DNA of 64,000 bases from Cribrihabitans_A pelagius (GTDB taxonomy: Bacteria; Pseudomonadota; Alphaproteobacteria; Rhodobacterales; Rhodobacteraceae): the NCBI RefSeq assembly GCF_048820915.1, contig NZ_JBMERR010000003.1, forward strand, positions 221,063 to 285,062, read 5' to 3'. Of this stretch, positions 33,368 to 44,226 are shown piece after piece. The notes beneath the pieces were generated by a model that was not told where the DNA came from, searched no databases, and saw only the letters and a list, made by a program, of their open reading frames with translations. The stretch's first letter is position 1; each line of letters begins with the position of its first letter. The translations under genes and the position numbers were made by a program.

Positions 33368-34381
33368 TCAGGCGGTCTCTTGCGGGACTTCGTCCGCGTA
33401 AATGTCGGTCCACAGCTCGTCGAGCGCGGGCTCCGGGCTGTCCTTGGCGAACTCGGCGGATTTGGAGACGATCTCCTTGATCTCCTTGTCGATCGCCTTC
33501 AGATCCTCTTCGCTGGCGTGCTCACCGGTCAGCAGCATGTCGCGGACCTGCTCGATCGGGTCGCGCTCCTCGCGCATCTTCTGCACTTCTTCGCGGGTGC
33601 GGTACTTGGCCGGGTCGGACATCGAGTGGCCGCGGTAGCGGTAGGTCTTCACTTCGAGGATGTAGGGGCCCTTGCCTTCGCGGCAGTGCGCCACGGCGCG
33701 CTCGCCCGCTTCCTTCACCGACAGCACGTTCATGCCGTCCACCGCTTCGCCCGGGATGCCGAACGCCTTGCCGCGCTCCCAGATCTCGGCGCTGGAGGTG
33801 GAGCGCTGCTGCGAGGTGCCCATGGCGTATTGGTTGTTCTCGATCACGAAGATCACCGGCAGCTTCCACAAGGCGGCCATGTTGAAGGTCTCGTAGACCT
33901 GGCCCTGGTTGGCAGCGCCATCGCCGAAATAGGTGAAGGTGACGCGGCCGTTTTCCTTGTACTTGTCGGCAAAGGCGAGGCCCGCGCCCAGCGGCACCTG
34001 GGCGCCGACGATGCCGTGGCCGCCATAGAAATGCTTTTCGCGGCTGAACATGTGCATCGAGCCGCCCTTGCCCTTGGAATAGCCGCCCTCGCGGCCCGTG
34101 AGCTCGGCCATCACCCCGTCCGGGTCCATGCCGCAAGCCAGCATATGGCCGTGGTCACGGTAGGATGTCACCCGCTTGTCGCCTTCCTCGGCCGCGGCCT
34201 CAAGCCCCACGACAACGGCTTCCTGGCCGATATAGAGGTGGCAGAAACCGCCGATCAGGCCCATGCCGTAAAGCTGGCCCGCCTTTTCCTCGAATCGGCG
34301 GATGAGCAGCATCTCCCGGTAGTAGTTGGTGAGCTCCTCGGCAGAAACGTTTGATTTTTTGGTCGATCTTCTAGCGGCCAT
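33368..34381 (-). CDS. pdhA: pyruvate dehydrogenase E1 alpha subunit
   Basis: 337 residues. The ThDP-binding motif is GDGAANQGQVYETFNMAALWKLPVIFVIENNQ, the phosphorylation-loop-like YRYRGHSMSDPAKYRT lies at about 265-280, and the N-terminal LIRRFEEKAGQLYGMGLIGGF is typical. The start at 34381 has a GGGGAAG site; an earlier in-frame start overlaps the proposed operator. It is first in the operon, with a promoter and palindrome upstream. Confidence 0.97.
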   Translation of the reverse strand: MAARRSTKKSNVSAEELTNYYREMLLIRRFEEKAGQLYGMGLIGGFCHLYIGQEAVVVGLEAAAEEGDKRVTSYRDHGHMLACGMDPDGVMAELTGREGGYSKGKGGSMHMFSREKHFYGGHGIVGAQVPLGAGLAFADKYKENGRVTFTYFGDGAANQGQVYETFNMAALWKLPVIFVIENNQYAMGTSQQRSTSSAEIWERGKAFGIPGEAVDGMNVLSVKEAGERAVAHCREGKGPYILEVKTYRYRGHSMSDPAKYRTREEVQKMREERDPIEQVRDMLLTGEHASEEDLKAIDKEIKEIVSKSAEFAKDSPEPALDELWTDIYADEVPQETA

Positions 34382-34408
34382 GGTTGTGTGCTTCCCCTGT
34401 AGGCTAGA

Positions 34409-34426
34409 TAGTTTAGCATTAAACAA
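34409..34426 (-). promoter_or_regulatory. palindromic operator upstream of pdhA
   Basis: TAGTTTA-N4-TAAACAA (plus strand), an imperfect palindrome with six of seven arm positions matching. It lies between the proposed pdhA promoter and the start codon, where a bound repressor would block elongation. The same palindrome with perfect arms occurs before lpd at 53484. Confidence 0.65.
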
Positions 34427-34461
34427 ACTGATATCGGATTCTTGCGCGCATGGGTAGTGCT

Positions 34462-34490
34462 ATTGTGACGCGACGGCGCGCACGTGACAA
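34462..34490 (-). promoter_or_regulatory. candidate pdhA promoter
   Basis: TTGTCA-N17-CACAAT on the minus strand, with optimal spacing, about 80 nt before pdhA. Confidence 0.55.
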
Positions 34491-34578
34491 TCCGTCCCGT
34501 GACAGCGCGCGGAACCGCGCTGCAGGACGCCGGATACCCGGCCGATTGAAGGCCGGGCGGAACATGAAAAGGGGGACG

Positions 34579-34878
34579 TTAGTGGATGACCAGTTCGTCA
34601 GCGCGCAACAGGCCAAGCACCGAGCGCGCCTGTTCGTCCAGCAGGTCGAGGTCGAGGTAGTCGTCCGACAGCCGCCGGGTCAGGTTTTCCATCCCGCCGA
34701 TGCTGGACTGGAGGCGGGCGAGATCCTGGCGCAGTTCTTCCGCTTCGGCCTGGATTTCGACGCGCCGGAACAGCCCGAAATCGCCCTGCACCGCGGCAAA
34801 GGTGAAATACGCGCTGAGCGCGAAGGCAGTTGCAAAAAAAGCGATAGCGCCCAAGGAGGGCCGGGGGCTTCGGGTCAC
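34579..34878 (-). CDS. FtsB-like septum formation initiator
   Basis: 99 residues from GTG 34878 (VTRSPRPSLGAIAFFATAF...). One transmembrane helix (about 9-31) is followed by a coiled coil (VEIQAEAEELRQDLARLQSSI...) and LSDDYLDLDLLDEQARSVLGL, the usual DivIC/FtsB architecture. It would act in the FtsQLB divisome complex. It lies just upstream of pdhA, a common neighbourhood. The start is inferred from family length, as no strong ribosome site is visible. Confidence 0.85.
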   Translation of the reverse strand: MTRSPRPSLGAIAFFATAFALSAYFTFAAVQGDFGLFRRVEIQAEAEELRQDLARLQSSIGGMENLTRRLSDDYLDLDLLDEQARSVLGLLRADELVIH

Positions 34879-35088
34879 GGGAGGTTGCCTGTATCGTACT
34901 GCTTGAGTTGTTTTTTTGCACCGTTTTCCGGCGTCTGCATCAACTATGCCACATCGCGCATTGCTTGTGAAACTTAATCTTCCGCAAGCGATCCCGAAAT
35001 TTCGCGGCGGCGTCCGCGCCCGTGACGCCACGGCCTGCTGGCCCGGCGGCTCTCCGCGCCTAAGCTTGCGGCCACAGGAGGAGCAGCG

Positions 35089-36720
35089 ATGACACAAGAT
35101 AAGGACAGCGCCCCGGGCCATGGCTTGCGCACCCATCAGGTTCTCAATCAGCCGGAACCGCGCGGCGGGCGGGATCTCTGGGAGGAAGACCGCGCCTTGC
35201 GCGAGTACGCCGCCCTCTACGGGGGGCGCCCGGGAGAGGCCGCGGCAGCCGGGGCCGCTTATGGCGCGGCGGCGTTAATCGAGGCTGCAGAAGAGGCCCG
35301 CCGCGATCCGCCCCGTCTCAAGGCCTTTGACCGCTCCGGCCACCGGCTGGACGAGGTGCGCTTCAACCCGGGCTATCACGCGGTGATGGAGGCGGCGCAG
35401 CGTCTGGGCTATGCCCGTTGCGCCTGGGACGGGCAGGCGGGCGGCCATGTCACCCATGCCGCCCATGTCTACATGCTGAATCAGGTAGAGCCGGGTGTGT
35501 GCTGCCCGATGACCATGACCTACGCCGCGATCCCGGCGCTGCGCCAGGACGCGGCGCTGTCCGCGCAATGGCTGCCAAAGCTGCTGAGCGCGGAGTATGA
35601 TCCGTCCCCGCGCCCGGTGGCGCAGAAACGCGGCGCGACTCTGGGCATGGCGATGACCGAGAAGCAGGGCGGCTCGGACGTGCGCGCCAATACCACGCGC
35701 GCCGAAAGGGACGGCGAACACTATCGGCTGCGCGGGCACAAGTGGTTCTGCTCGGCGCCGATGTCGGACGGGTTCCTGACGCTGGCCTATGCCGAAGGCG
35801 GTCTCACCTGCTTCCTGGTGCCGCGCTGGCTCGACGGCGGGCGCAATGCGATCCGGCTGATGCGGCTGAAGGACAAGCTGGGCAACCGTGCCAATGCGAG
35901 CGCCGAGATTGAGTATGAGGACGCGCTCGCCTGCCGGCTCGGCGAGGAGGGGGCGGGGGTGCGCACGATTATCGAGATGGTGCATCACACGCGGCTCGAC
36001 ACCGCGCTGGCGCCCGCGGGGCTAATGCGGGCCGCGCTGGCGGAGGCCTTGTGGTGGGCGGAGGGGCGCAGCGCCTTCCAGAAACACCTGATCGACCAGC
36101 CCCTGATGCGCGCCGTGCTGGCCGACCTCGCGCTCGATGCCGAAGGCGCGCTGGCGGCGGGCATGGCGATGGCGGCGGCTTTCGACCGCGAAGATGTGGA
36201 CAGCCGGGCCTTGGCGCGTATCGGCGTGGCGCTGGCCAAGTACCTGAACAACAAGCGCTGCATACCGGTCATCGGCGAGGCGATGGAGGTGTTGGGCGGC
36301 ATGGGCTACATCGAGGAAACGCCGATGCCGATGCTCTACCGGGAAGCACCCCTGAACGGGATCTGGGAGGGCTCCGGCAACGTGATCTGCCTCGACATCC
36401 TGCGCACGCTCGCGCGGGAGCCGCGCGCGGCTGCGGCGCTGAACGCCCTGCTGGATGCCGCCCGCGGCACCGACCGGCGCTATGATGCGGCGCTTGCGGC
36501 GCACCGGCAGCGCTGGTCCGCGCTGCCGCCCGAGGCGGAGGCGCGCTGGTTCGTGGAAAGCCTTGCCACCCTGATGAGTGCCGCCTGCCTGATCGAAGCC
36601 GCGCCTGCGGCGGTCGCGGACGGTTTTGTCGCGAGCCGCGTGGCGGGTGCGCGCGGGTCGCTTCCGGGTTCGGTTGCGGGGTTGGATGTGGAGGGCATTC
36701 TGGCGCGGTTCATGGGGTAG
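35089..36720 (+). CDS. AidB-like acyl-CoA dehydrogenase
   Basis: 543 residues, close to E. coli AidB (541). N-terminal THQVLNQPEPRGGRDLWEED and the FAD-dependent core with GMAMTEKQGGSDVRANTT, HKWFCSAPMSDGFL and MVHHTRLDTALAPAGLM match the AidB branch, as does GGMGYIEETPMPMLYREAPLNGIWEGSGNV near residues 400-430. In E. coli AidB belongs to the alkylation response, but its catalytic role is unclear. A GGAGGAG site precedes ATG. It is divergent from ftsB and monocistronic. Confidence 0.9.
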   Translation: MTQDKDSAPGHGLRTHQVLNQPEPRGGRDLWEEDRALREYAALYGGRPGEAAAAGAAYGAAALIEAAEEARRDPPRLKAFDRSGHRLDEVRFNPGYHAVMEAAQRLGYARCAWDGQAGGHVTHAAHVYMLNQVEPGVCCPMTMTYAAIPALRQDAALSAQWLPKLLSAEYDPSPRPVAQKRGATLGMAMTEKQGGSDVRANTTRAERDGEHYRLRGHKWFCSAPMSDGFLTLAYAEGGLTCFLVPRWLDGGRNAIRLMRLKDKLGNRANASAEIEYEDALACRLGEEGAGVRTIIEMVHHTRLDTALAPAGLMRAALAEALWWAEGRSAFQKHLIDQPLMRAVLADLALDAEGALAAGMAMAAAFDREDVDSRALARIGVALAKYLNNKRCIPVIGEAMEVLGGMGYIEETPMPMLYREAPLNGIWEGSGNVICLDILRTLAREPRAAAALNALLDAARGTDRRYDAALAAHRQRWSALPPEAEARWFVESLATLMSAACLIEAAPAAVADGFVASRVAGARGSLPGSVAGLDVEGILARFMG

Positions 36721-36779
36721 CCGCGGCGCTTGGCACTACGCGTACGCAAACGAGCGATCCGGCCCGCGCTTACGGGGAA

Positions 36780-36947
36780 AGCCGGGCATCTCCGGCGCGC
36801 GCGGGGGCGATCCCTACGGCAATGACTGGCAGTTTATGCTGGCAAAACCCGGAAAACTTCTCAAGGTCAAGCCCAGCCTCAACCAAATCGCCGCCGCGTG
36901 GGGGCGCGCCGGCGATGCGCGGCGGCCTTCGGCCTTGTCCCGCGCTT
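36780..36947 (+). repeat. dispersed ~165-bp intergenic element, copy 3
   Basis: Opposite orientation to copies 1 and 2. Plus-strand reading gives ISGARGGDPYGNDWQFMLAK and, further on, WGRAGDARRPSALS without a stop until the end, but no start codon with a ribosome site. Together with the pgk terminator it fills the 36721-37035 gap. Confidence 0.85.
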
Positions 36948-36982
36948 GGTGATCTCATTCGCCTGCCAATGAGCAAATCGCC

Positions 36983-37015
36983 AAAAAAAACGCCCCCGTG
37001 ATAAACGGGGGCGTT
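36983..37015 (-). terminator. pgk terminator
   Basis: AACGCCCCCGT / ACGGGGGCGTT with a 5-nt loop, followed on the minus strand by TTTTTT. Confidence 0.9.
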
Positions 37016-37035
37016 CGAATTACAGCGATTGGGTC

Positions 37036-38226
37036 TTACCCCTCCAGCGCCGCGACGCCGGGCAGGGTCTTGCCTTCCATCCACTCCAGAAACGCACCGC
37101 CGGCGGTGGAGATATAGGTGAAGGCCTCAGCAGCCCCCGCCTGATTCAGCGCCGCCACGGTGTCGCCGCCGCCGGCCACGCTGATCAGCTGGCCGGCCTT
37201 GGTCAGCTCTGCCGCCTTTTGTGCGGCGGCATTGGTGGCCGCATCAAAAGGCGCGATCTCGAAGGCACCCATCGGGCCGTTCCAGATCAGCGTCTTGGAA
37301 GCCTCGAGCGTCTTTGCCACCGCAGCCACCGTCGCAGGCCCTGCATCCAGGATCATCGCATCCGGCGGGCAGGCGTCGGCGGCGACGGTCTCGTTCTCCG
37401 CCCCCGCCTTGAACTCGCGCGCGACCACCACGTCCTCGGGCAGCAGGATGGAGCAGCCCTGGGCATCGGCCTTGGCGAGGATCTCGCGGGCGGTGCCGGC
37501 CATGTCGTGCTCGCAAAGCGACTTGCCCACGTCGACACCCTTGGCCGCGAGGAAGGTGTTTGCCATGCCGCCGCCGATCACCAGCGTGTCGACTTTCTCC
37601 ACCAGGTTGCCCAGCAGCTCCAGCTTGCTGGAGACCTTGGCGCCGCCGACAACCGCCGTCACCGGGCGCTCTGGGGTGCCAAGCGCGCTTTCCAGCGCTT
37701 CCAGTTCAGCCTGCATCAGCCGGCCCGCGCAGGCGGGCAGCAGCCGGGCCAGAGCCTCGGTCGAGGCATGGGCGCGATGCGCGGCGGAGAAGGCGTCGTT
37801 GCAGTAGATTTCGCCAAGCGCAGCCATTTCCGCGGCGAGTTCGGCGTCGTTCTTCTCTTCGCCCGGATGGAAGCGGGTGTTCTCCAGCAGCAGCACCTCG
37901 CCCGCCTTCAGCGCTTCTGCCGCGGCGCCCGCGGCCGGGCCGCGGCTGTCGGCGCAGAACACCACCGGCGCGCCGAAGGCAGCTTCCAGCGCGGGCACCA
38001 GCGGGCGCAGCGACATCTCCGGCGCGACCTTGCCCTTGGGGCGGCCGAAATGCGCCAGCAGCACCGGCTTGCCGCCGCCTGTCAGGATGTCTTTCACCGT
38101 CGGCGCGACACGCCGGATGCGGGTGTCATCGGTCACACGGCCGTCTTCCACCGGCACGTTGATGTCGACGCGCACCAGCACGCGCTTGCCGTTCAGATCC
38201 ATGTCGTCGAGCGTTTTCCAGCCCAT
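37036..38226 (-). CDS. pgk: phosphoglycerate kinase
   Basis: 396 residues, standard length. RVLVRVDINVPVEDGRVTDDTRI, HFGRPKG, LENTRFHPGEEKN, VVGGAKVSSKLELL and the C-terminal SVAGGGDTVAAL loop are all present. It converts 1,3-bisphosphoglycerate and ADP to 3-phosphoglycerate and ATP. The start at 38226 is preceded by GAAGGGAG. Confidence 0.98.
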   Translation of the reverse strand: MGWKTLDDMDLNGKRVLVRVDINVPVEDGRVTDDTRIRRVAPTVKDILTGGGKPVLLAHFGRPKGKVAPEMSLRPLVPALEAAFGAPVVFCADSRGPAAGAAAEALKAGEVLLLENTRFHPGEEKNDAELAAEMAALGEIYCNDAFSAAHRAHASTEALARLLPACAGRLMQAELEALESALGTPERPVTAVVGGAKVSSKLELLGNLVEKVDTLVIGGGMANTFLAAKGVDVGKSLCEHDMAGTAREILAKADAQGCSILLPEDVVVAREFKAGAENETVAADACPPDAMILDAGPATVAAVAKTLEASKTLIWNGPMGAFEIAPFDAATNAAAQKAAELTKAGQLISVAGGGDTVAALNQAGAAEAFTYISTAGGAFLEWMEGKTLPGVAALEG

Positions 38227-38256
38227 GTGCCAGCTCCCTTCAGCGAAATTCCGGTC

Positions 38257-38283
38257 AAACCCCCGGCTGTTTCGGGGGTTTTT
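38257..38283 (+). terminator. terminator-like hairpin between divergent pgk and cyclophilin genes
   Basis: AAACCCCC / GGGGGTTT with a 9-nt loop followed by TTG on the plus strand. No plus-strand gene lies upstream, so it may be an attenuator in the leader of the cyclophilin operon or part of the pgk leader on the other strand. Confidence 0.45.
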
Positions 38284-38363
38284 GCGCATCAGTCAATGCT
38301 CCCTTGGCATTTGCGGGCGCGCGGCTTAATTATCGGGGCAAATAACGCTGACAGGAGGGCCGC

Positions 38364-38870
38364 ATGGCCGAGATCAAGGATCCCGAAAACACCATCATCA
38401 TGGAACTGAAGGACGGCAAGGTGGTGATCGAGCTGCTGCCGGACGTGGCGCCCAAGCATTGCGAGCGGATGAAGGAACTGGCCCGCGGCGGCGAATATGA
38501 CAACGTGGCCTTCCACCGGGTGATCGACGGCTTCATGGCGCAGACCGGCGACGTTGCCAATGGCGACATGGAAGACGGCTTCAACATCCGCATGGCGGGC
38601 ACCGGCGGCTCCAGCAAGCCGAACCTGCCGGCCGAGTTTTCCAAGCTTCCACACGACCGCGGCACCATCGGGGCGGCGCGTTCGGCCAGCCCGGATTCGG
38701 CAAACTCGCAGTTCTTCATCAACTTCAAGGACAACCACTTCCTGAACAATCAATACACCGTCTATGGCCGCGTCATCGAAGGCATGGAGCATGTCGATGC
38801 CATCACCCGCGGCGAGCCGCCCGCGAACCCGGACCGGATGATCTCGGTCAAGGTGGCGGCCGATGTATAA
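38364..38870 (+). CDS. cytoplasmic cyclophilin-type peptidyl-prolyl isomerase
   Basis: 168 residues without a signal peptide. Cyclophilin core motifs are YDNVAFHRVIDGFMAQTGD (catalytic Arg in FHRVI), SANSQFFINFKDN and YTVYGRVIEGMEHVDAI. It follows ACAGGAGGG and overlaps the next cyclophilin gene by 8 nt, so the pair is co-translated. Confidence 0.95.
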   Translation: MAEIKDPENTIIMELKDGKVVIELLPDVAPKHCERMKELARGGEYDNVAFHRVIDGFMAQTGDVANGDMEDGFNIRMAGTGGSSKPNLPAEFSKLPHDRGTIGAARSASPDSANSQFFINFKDNHFLNNQYTVYGRVIEGMEHVDAITRGEPPANPDRMISVKVAADV

Positions 38871-39408
38871 GCTGGCAGCAGTCTTTGCCCTGATGGCCGG
38901 CCCTGCGCTGGCCACCGGGCTGGAGATCGAGGTCGCTGGCGAGGCCAATGGCACCGTCAGGATCGACCTGTTCGAGGATGTCGCGCCCCAGCATGTGGAG
39001 CAGATCACCGCACTGGCCGAGGAAGGCAAGTATGACGGGGTGGTGTTCCACCGGGTGATCGACGGCTTCATGGCGCAGACCGGCGATGTTGAATTCGGCG
39101 TCAAGGGCGGCGACATGCGGCGCGCGGGGCAGGGCGGCTCGGAACGGGCGGACCTGGCGGCCGAGTTCTCGGACAAGCCCTTCGACCGCGGCGTGGTCGG
39201 CATGGCCCGGGCGCAGAGCCCCGACAGCGCCAATTCGCAGTTCTTCATCATGTTCGAGCCGGGGCATTTCCTGAACGGCCAGTACACCGTGGTGGGCGAA
39301 GTGACCGAGGGCATGGAGGTGGTCGACCAGATCAAGCGCGGCGCCGGTCCCAACGGCGCGGTGGTTGGCGAGCCCGATGCGATGGCAAAGGTGACCGTCA
39401 CCGAGTGA
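38863..39408 (+). CDS. exported cyclophilin-type peptidyl-prolyl isomerase
   Basis: 181 residues. A short signal peptide MYKLAAVFALMAGPALA precedes a cyclophilin domain with YDGVVFHRVIDGFMAQTGD and SANSQFFIMFEPGHFLNGQYTVVGEV. It is the periplasmic partner of the upstream cytoplasmic copy; the two are clearly paralogous. Confidence 0.95.
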   Translation: MYKLAAVFALMAGPALATGLEIEVAGEANGTVRIDLFEDVAPQHVEQITALAEEGKYDGVVFHRVIDGFMAQTGDVEFGVKGGDMRRAGQGGSERADLAAEFSDKPFDRGVVGMARAQSPDSANSQFFIMFEPGHFLNGQYTVVGEVTEGMEVVDQIKRGAGPNGAVVGEPDAMAKVTVTE

Positions 39409-39435
39409 GCCGTCTCGGGCTTTGCGGCATTTCAG

Positions 39436-39468
39436 CCCGCGTCCCCGCTTTGGGGGCGCGGGTTTTTC
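39436..39468 (+). terminator. terminator of the cyclophilin pair
   Basis: CCCGCG / CGCGGG with inner CCCC/GGGG pairing, then TTTTT. Confidence 0.85.
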
Positions 39469-39566
39469 CTTGCGGGCCGCTCCTCTCGCGGCGGGTCACA
39501 ACGCCGTGCGGCCCCCTGTTCAGGCTTCCCGTGCCTTTCTAGACAGGAGGCAGGGGGAGATGTCTC

Positions 39567-40529
39567 ATGCAAAAACTTCTGTTGATCGCACTTGCGCTGC
39601 TCTGGCCCTTGGCGGCGCTGGCCGAGCCGAAAATCTGGGTGCGCGAGTGGCCCAAGACCGATTTCAGCCGCACGGAAGTGCGGGACTGGAAGGAGATCCG
39701 CTCGGGCGGGGTGCCGAAAGATGGCATTCCGGCGCTGGATGCGCCGAAGTTCCACAAGGCCGCGAAGGTCCGGCAGCTCGACCCGCGCGAGCCGGTGATC
39801 ACGCTGGAGCTTCCGGGCGCCGCCCCGCGCGCCTATCCGCTGCGCTACCTGACCTGGCACGAGATCGTCAACGATGTTGTCGGCGGCGTGCCGGTGGCGG
39901 TGACCTATTGCCCCTTGTGCAACTCGGCGATGAGTTTCGACCGGCGCACCCCGGCAGGAACCTTGAGCTTCGGGGTCACCGGCAAGCTGCGCCATTCCGA
40001 CCTGGTGATGTACGACCGCGAAACCCAGAGCTGGTGGCAGCAGGCGCTTGGCGCCGCCATCGTCGGGCGGATGAGCGGTCAGAAGCTGAAGGCGCTGCCG
40101 AGCTGGGTCGAGAGCTGGCAGGAGTTCCAGAGCCGTAACCCCGATGGGCTGGTGATGGCCCAGCCCGGCTACAACCGCGCCTACGGGCGCAATCCCTACC
40201 GCGGCTACGACAGCGCCAACTGGCCGTTCCTTTATGACGGTGCGCCGCCACCGCATGGGCTGGGGCCGCTGGAGCGGGTGGTGCGCGTGGGGAACCGGGC
40301 CTGGCCGCTGAGCCGCCTGGCGCGCGAAGGCGAGATCCGCGAAGCGGGAGTGGTGCTGAGCTGGCGGGCGGGGCAGGCCTCGGCTCTGGACAGCAGCACC
40401 CTGGCTGCGGGCCGCGATATCGGCAGCGTGCGGGTGCGCGGCAGGGAGGGCCGCGATCTGCCGCACGACGTGATGTTCGCCTTCGCCTTCCACGCCTTCT
40501 GGCCCGAGGGCAAGTGGATGCTGAAATGA
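39567..40529 (+). CDS. exported DUF3179 protein
   Basis: 320 residues. Signal peptide MQKLLLIALALLWPLAALA, then the DUF3179 domain with AYPLRYLTWHEIVND and VTYCPLCNSAMSFDR (C115 and C118 as a CxxC-like pair). HSDLVMYDRETQSWWQQ and the later GYNRAYGRNPYRGYD are family blocks. Function is unknown; the Cys pair could bind a metal or be redox active. Confidence 0.9.
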   Translation: MQKLLLIALALLWPLAALAEPKIWVREWPKTDFSRTEVRDWKEIRSGGVPKDGIPALDAPKFHKAAKVRQLDPREPVITLELPGAAPRAYPLRYLTWHEIVNDVVGGVPVAVTYCPLCNSAMSFDRRTPAGTLSFGVTGKLRHSDLVMYDRETQSWWQQALGAAIVGRMSGQKLKALPSWVESWQEFQSRNPDGLVMAQPGYNRAYGRNPYRGYDSANWPFLYDGAPPPHGLGPLERVVRVGNRAWPLSRLAREGEIREAGVVLSWRAGQASALDSSTLAAGRDIGSVRVRGREGRDLPHDVMFAFAFHAFWPEGKWMLK

Positions 40530-40556
40530 AAAAGGCGCGCCGGGCTGGGCGCGCCT
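40529..40556 (-). terminator. terminator of the RTX gene
   Basis: AGGCGCGC / GCGCGCCT stem followed by TTTTTC on the minus strand, between the convergent DUF3179 and RTX genes. It may serve both. Confidence 0.75.
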
Positions 40557-40582
40557 AGAAGTCCTGCACTCGGGCTGGCCGC

Positions 40583-41902
40583 TCAGAACAGGAAATTGTC
40601 CGCGTCCTGCAGCTGCGCCACGCTAATGTCCTCGACCAGCACGGTGACGTCCGCAAAGGAGAGCAGCACGTCCTCGCCTTGTTGTTCGAACTCCAGCTGG
40701 CGCAGGCGCGAGGCGCCGCGGCCGATCTCGATCAGGTCGGTGCCGGTCTGGAAATCGGTGATCGTGTCATTGCCGTGGCCGCGGTGGAACTTGAAGACAT
40801 CCTGATGCGCGCCGCCCGCCAGCCGGTCGTCGCCCGCGTGGCCCAGCAGCACATCGCGGTCCTTGCCGCCCAGGAGCACATCTGCCTGGCCGCCGCCAAC
40901 AAGCGTGTCGGACCCGCCGCCGCCGATCAGCCGGTCGTCGCCGTTACCGCCGCGCAGTTCGTCATTGCCCGCGCCGCCAGCCAAACGGTCCTTGCCGTTG
41001 CTGCCGTCCAGACTGTCGTCGCCGCTGCCGCCGGACAGCAGATCCCGGCCGCCGCCCCCGTCAATGCTGTCGTCGCCGCTACTGCCCCACAGTTTGTCCT
41101 TCCCGCTTTCGCCGCCGAGGTAGTCCGAGCCCTCACCACCATACAGGAGGTCGTCGCCGCTGCCGCCGAGAACGTAATCGTCGGAAACGCTGCCCGTGAT
41201 CGTGTCGTTGCCGCCCCGTCCATGGATGAAGTCGAAGCCGCTTTCGGGAACCTCGTGACGGCCGGAGATCACGTCGTCGCCGTCATCGCCCTGCTGGACC
41301 GCAACCTGAAATTCCTGATACGCGTCCTGGAACACGATAGTCTCGATGTTATAGAGCCGGTCAGCAGTTTCATAGCGATGGTCACCATCCCAGACTGCTT
41401 TAACTACAACAGCGCCATCAGCCTTGAAGGAGATTCCCCAGCCTGCATTTCCCGGCTCAAAGAGGAATGTGTCGTTGCCCGCACCACCGTCAACGGTGTC
41501 ATTCCCGGTCCCGGCCTCAATGCGGTCGTCTCCCCCAAAGGTCCGGATATACTCTCCGCCTTTCCAAGCGGAGGTATACGTGTCGTCCCCAGCCAGCTCG
41601 GTGCGCCGAAGCTCAGAGAAATCCCATTGAAGGTAGTCGCTGAAATCGAGCTGGATGCCGGTAACCGACACAACGGGAGAAGAACCGTAATTCAAGCTGA
41701 AGCCGGTGGCGGTGCTTGACGATGCGAGGTTTCCGTAAGCGTCATATTGGAAAGAGCCGCGAAATGAAATCGTGAAACTGCCGAAGCTCACGGTAATTGC
41801 GGAACTGTTTGCAAACAGGACATCTGCGGAAGCTGGATTAAAGTTATTGAGATTATAAGACGGGACGTAATTCGCGGCGTCGGTGACAATGACGTTTGCC
41901 AT
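40583..41902 (-). CDS. RTX calcium-binding secreted protein
   Basis: 439 residues without a Sec signal. Residues about 105-150 and 215-385 hold many Ca-binding nonapeptides of the GGxGxDxLx type (LSGGSGDDSLDGSNGKDRL, then LAGGAGNDELRGGNGDDRL). The end, DVTVLVEDISVAQLQDADNFLF, fits a type I secretion signal. The N-terminal 100 residues are Ser/Asn-rich and unlike a known enzyme. No type I transporter is encoded nearby. DNA of the N-terminal part is visibly less GC-rich than its neighbours. Confidence 0.9.
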   Translation of the reverse strand: MANVIVTDAANYVPSYNLNNFNPASADVLFANSSAITVSFGSFTISFRGSFQYDAYGNLASSSTATGFSLNYGSSPVVSVTGIQLDFSDYLQWDFSELRRTELAGDDTYTSAWKGGEYIRTFGGDDRIEAGTGNDTVDGGAGNDTFLFEPGNAGWGISFKADGAVVVKAVWDGDHRYETADRLYNIETIVFQDAYQEFQVAVQQGDDGDDVISGRHEVPESGFDFIHGRGGNDTITGSVSDDYVLGGSGDDLLYGGEGSDYLGGESGKDKLWGSSGDDSIDGGGGRDLLSGGSGDDSLDGSNGKDRLAGGAGNDELRGGNGDDRLIGGGGSDTLVGGGQADVLLGGKDRDVLLGHAGDDRLAGGAHQDVFKFHRGHGNDTITDFQTGTDLIEIGRGASRLRQLEFEQQGEDVLLSFADVTVLVEDISVAQLQDADNFLF

Positions 41903-42016
41903 TATTCTTCCTCTGATTGGGCTTGTGGCCTTGCGGTTGTTTCACGTCAGGTATGAGACGATTTCTTTGCCCGGTAAAGAGAGAGAGTTGTTGCTTTAGA
42001 AAGCGTAACGCCACGC

Positions 42017-42052
42017 ATGCAAAAACGCCGCAACCAGATGGCTGCGGCGTTT
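42017..42052 (-). terminator. terminator of the M23-bactofilin operon
   Basis: AAACGCCGCA / TGCGGCGTTT, followed by TTGCATG on the minus strand. Confidence 0.8.
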
Positions 42053-42087
42053 CCGTTTTCCTGAGCGGGCCGGACTATGCCTGCGGC

Positions 42088-43942
<1,855 letters not shown>

Positions 43943-44226
43943 TTGCCGTATTCCTGTCCCGTCCCTCTGTGCTGCCCGTTTGCTGCCTGTGCCGCCGCGC
44001 AGCAGGCGGCGGGCAAAAGCCCGCGCCGGTCCTGGCGGAGGCAGGGGCAAACTGCATGGGCGAAGTGAATAGACAGGCCGGGGCCATTGGGCAAGCCTGT
44101 TGACCCGTCACGCCCGGAACCGGAGCGGAGGACCGCCAGATGGGCGGAAAACTGCCGAAAATGCCGTCTTGGGCTGTAGCGGGCGGCCGCCGGAGGCGTA
44201 GAACACCACCAGCCGGCCAGGGCGGG

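Noticed and set aside
36770..37084. 104-codon minus-strand gene between pgk and the AidB gene
   Set aside because: It is made of the dispersed repeat plus the pgk 3' end and terminator, not a gene.
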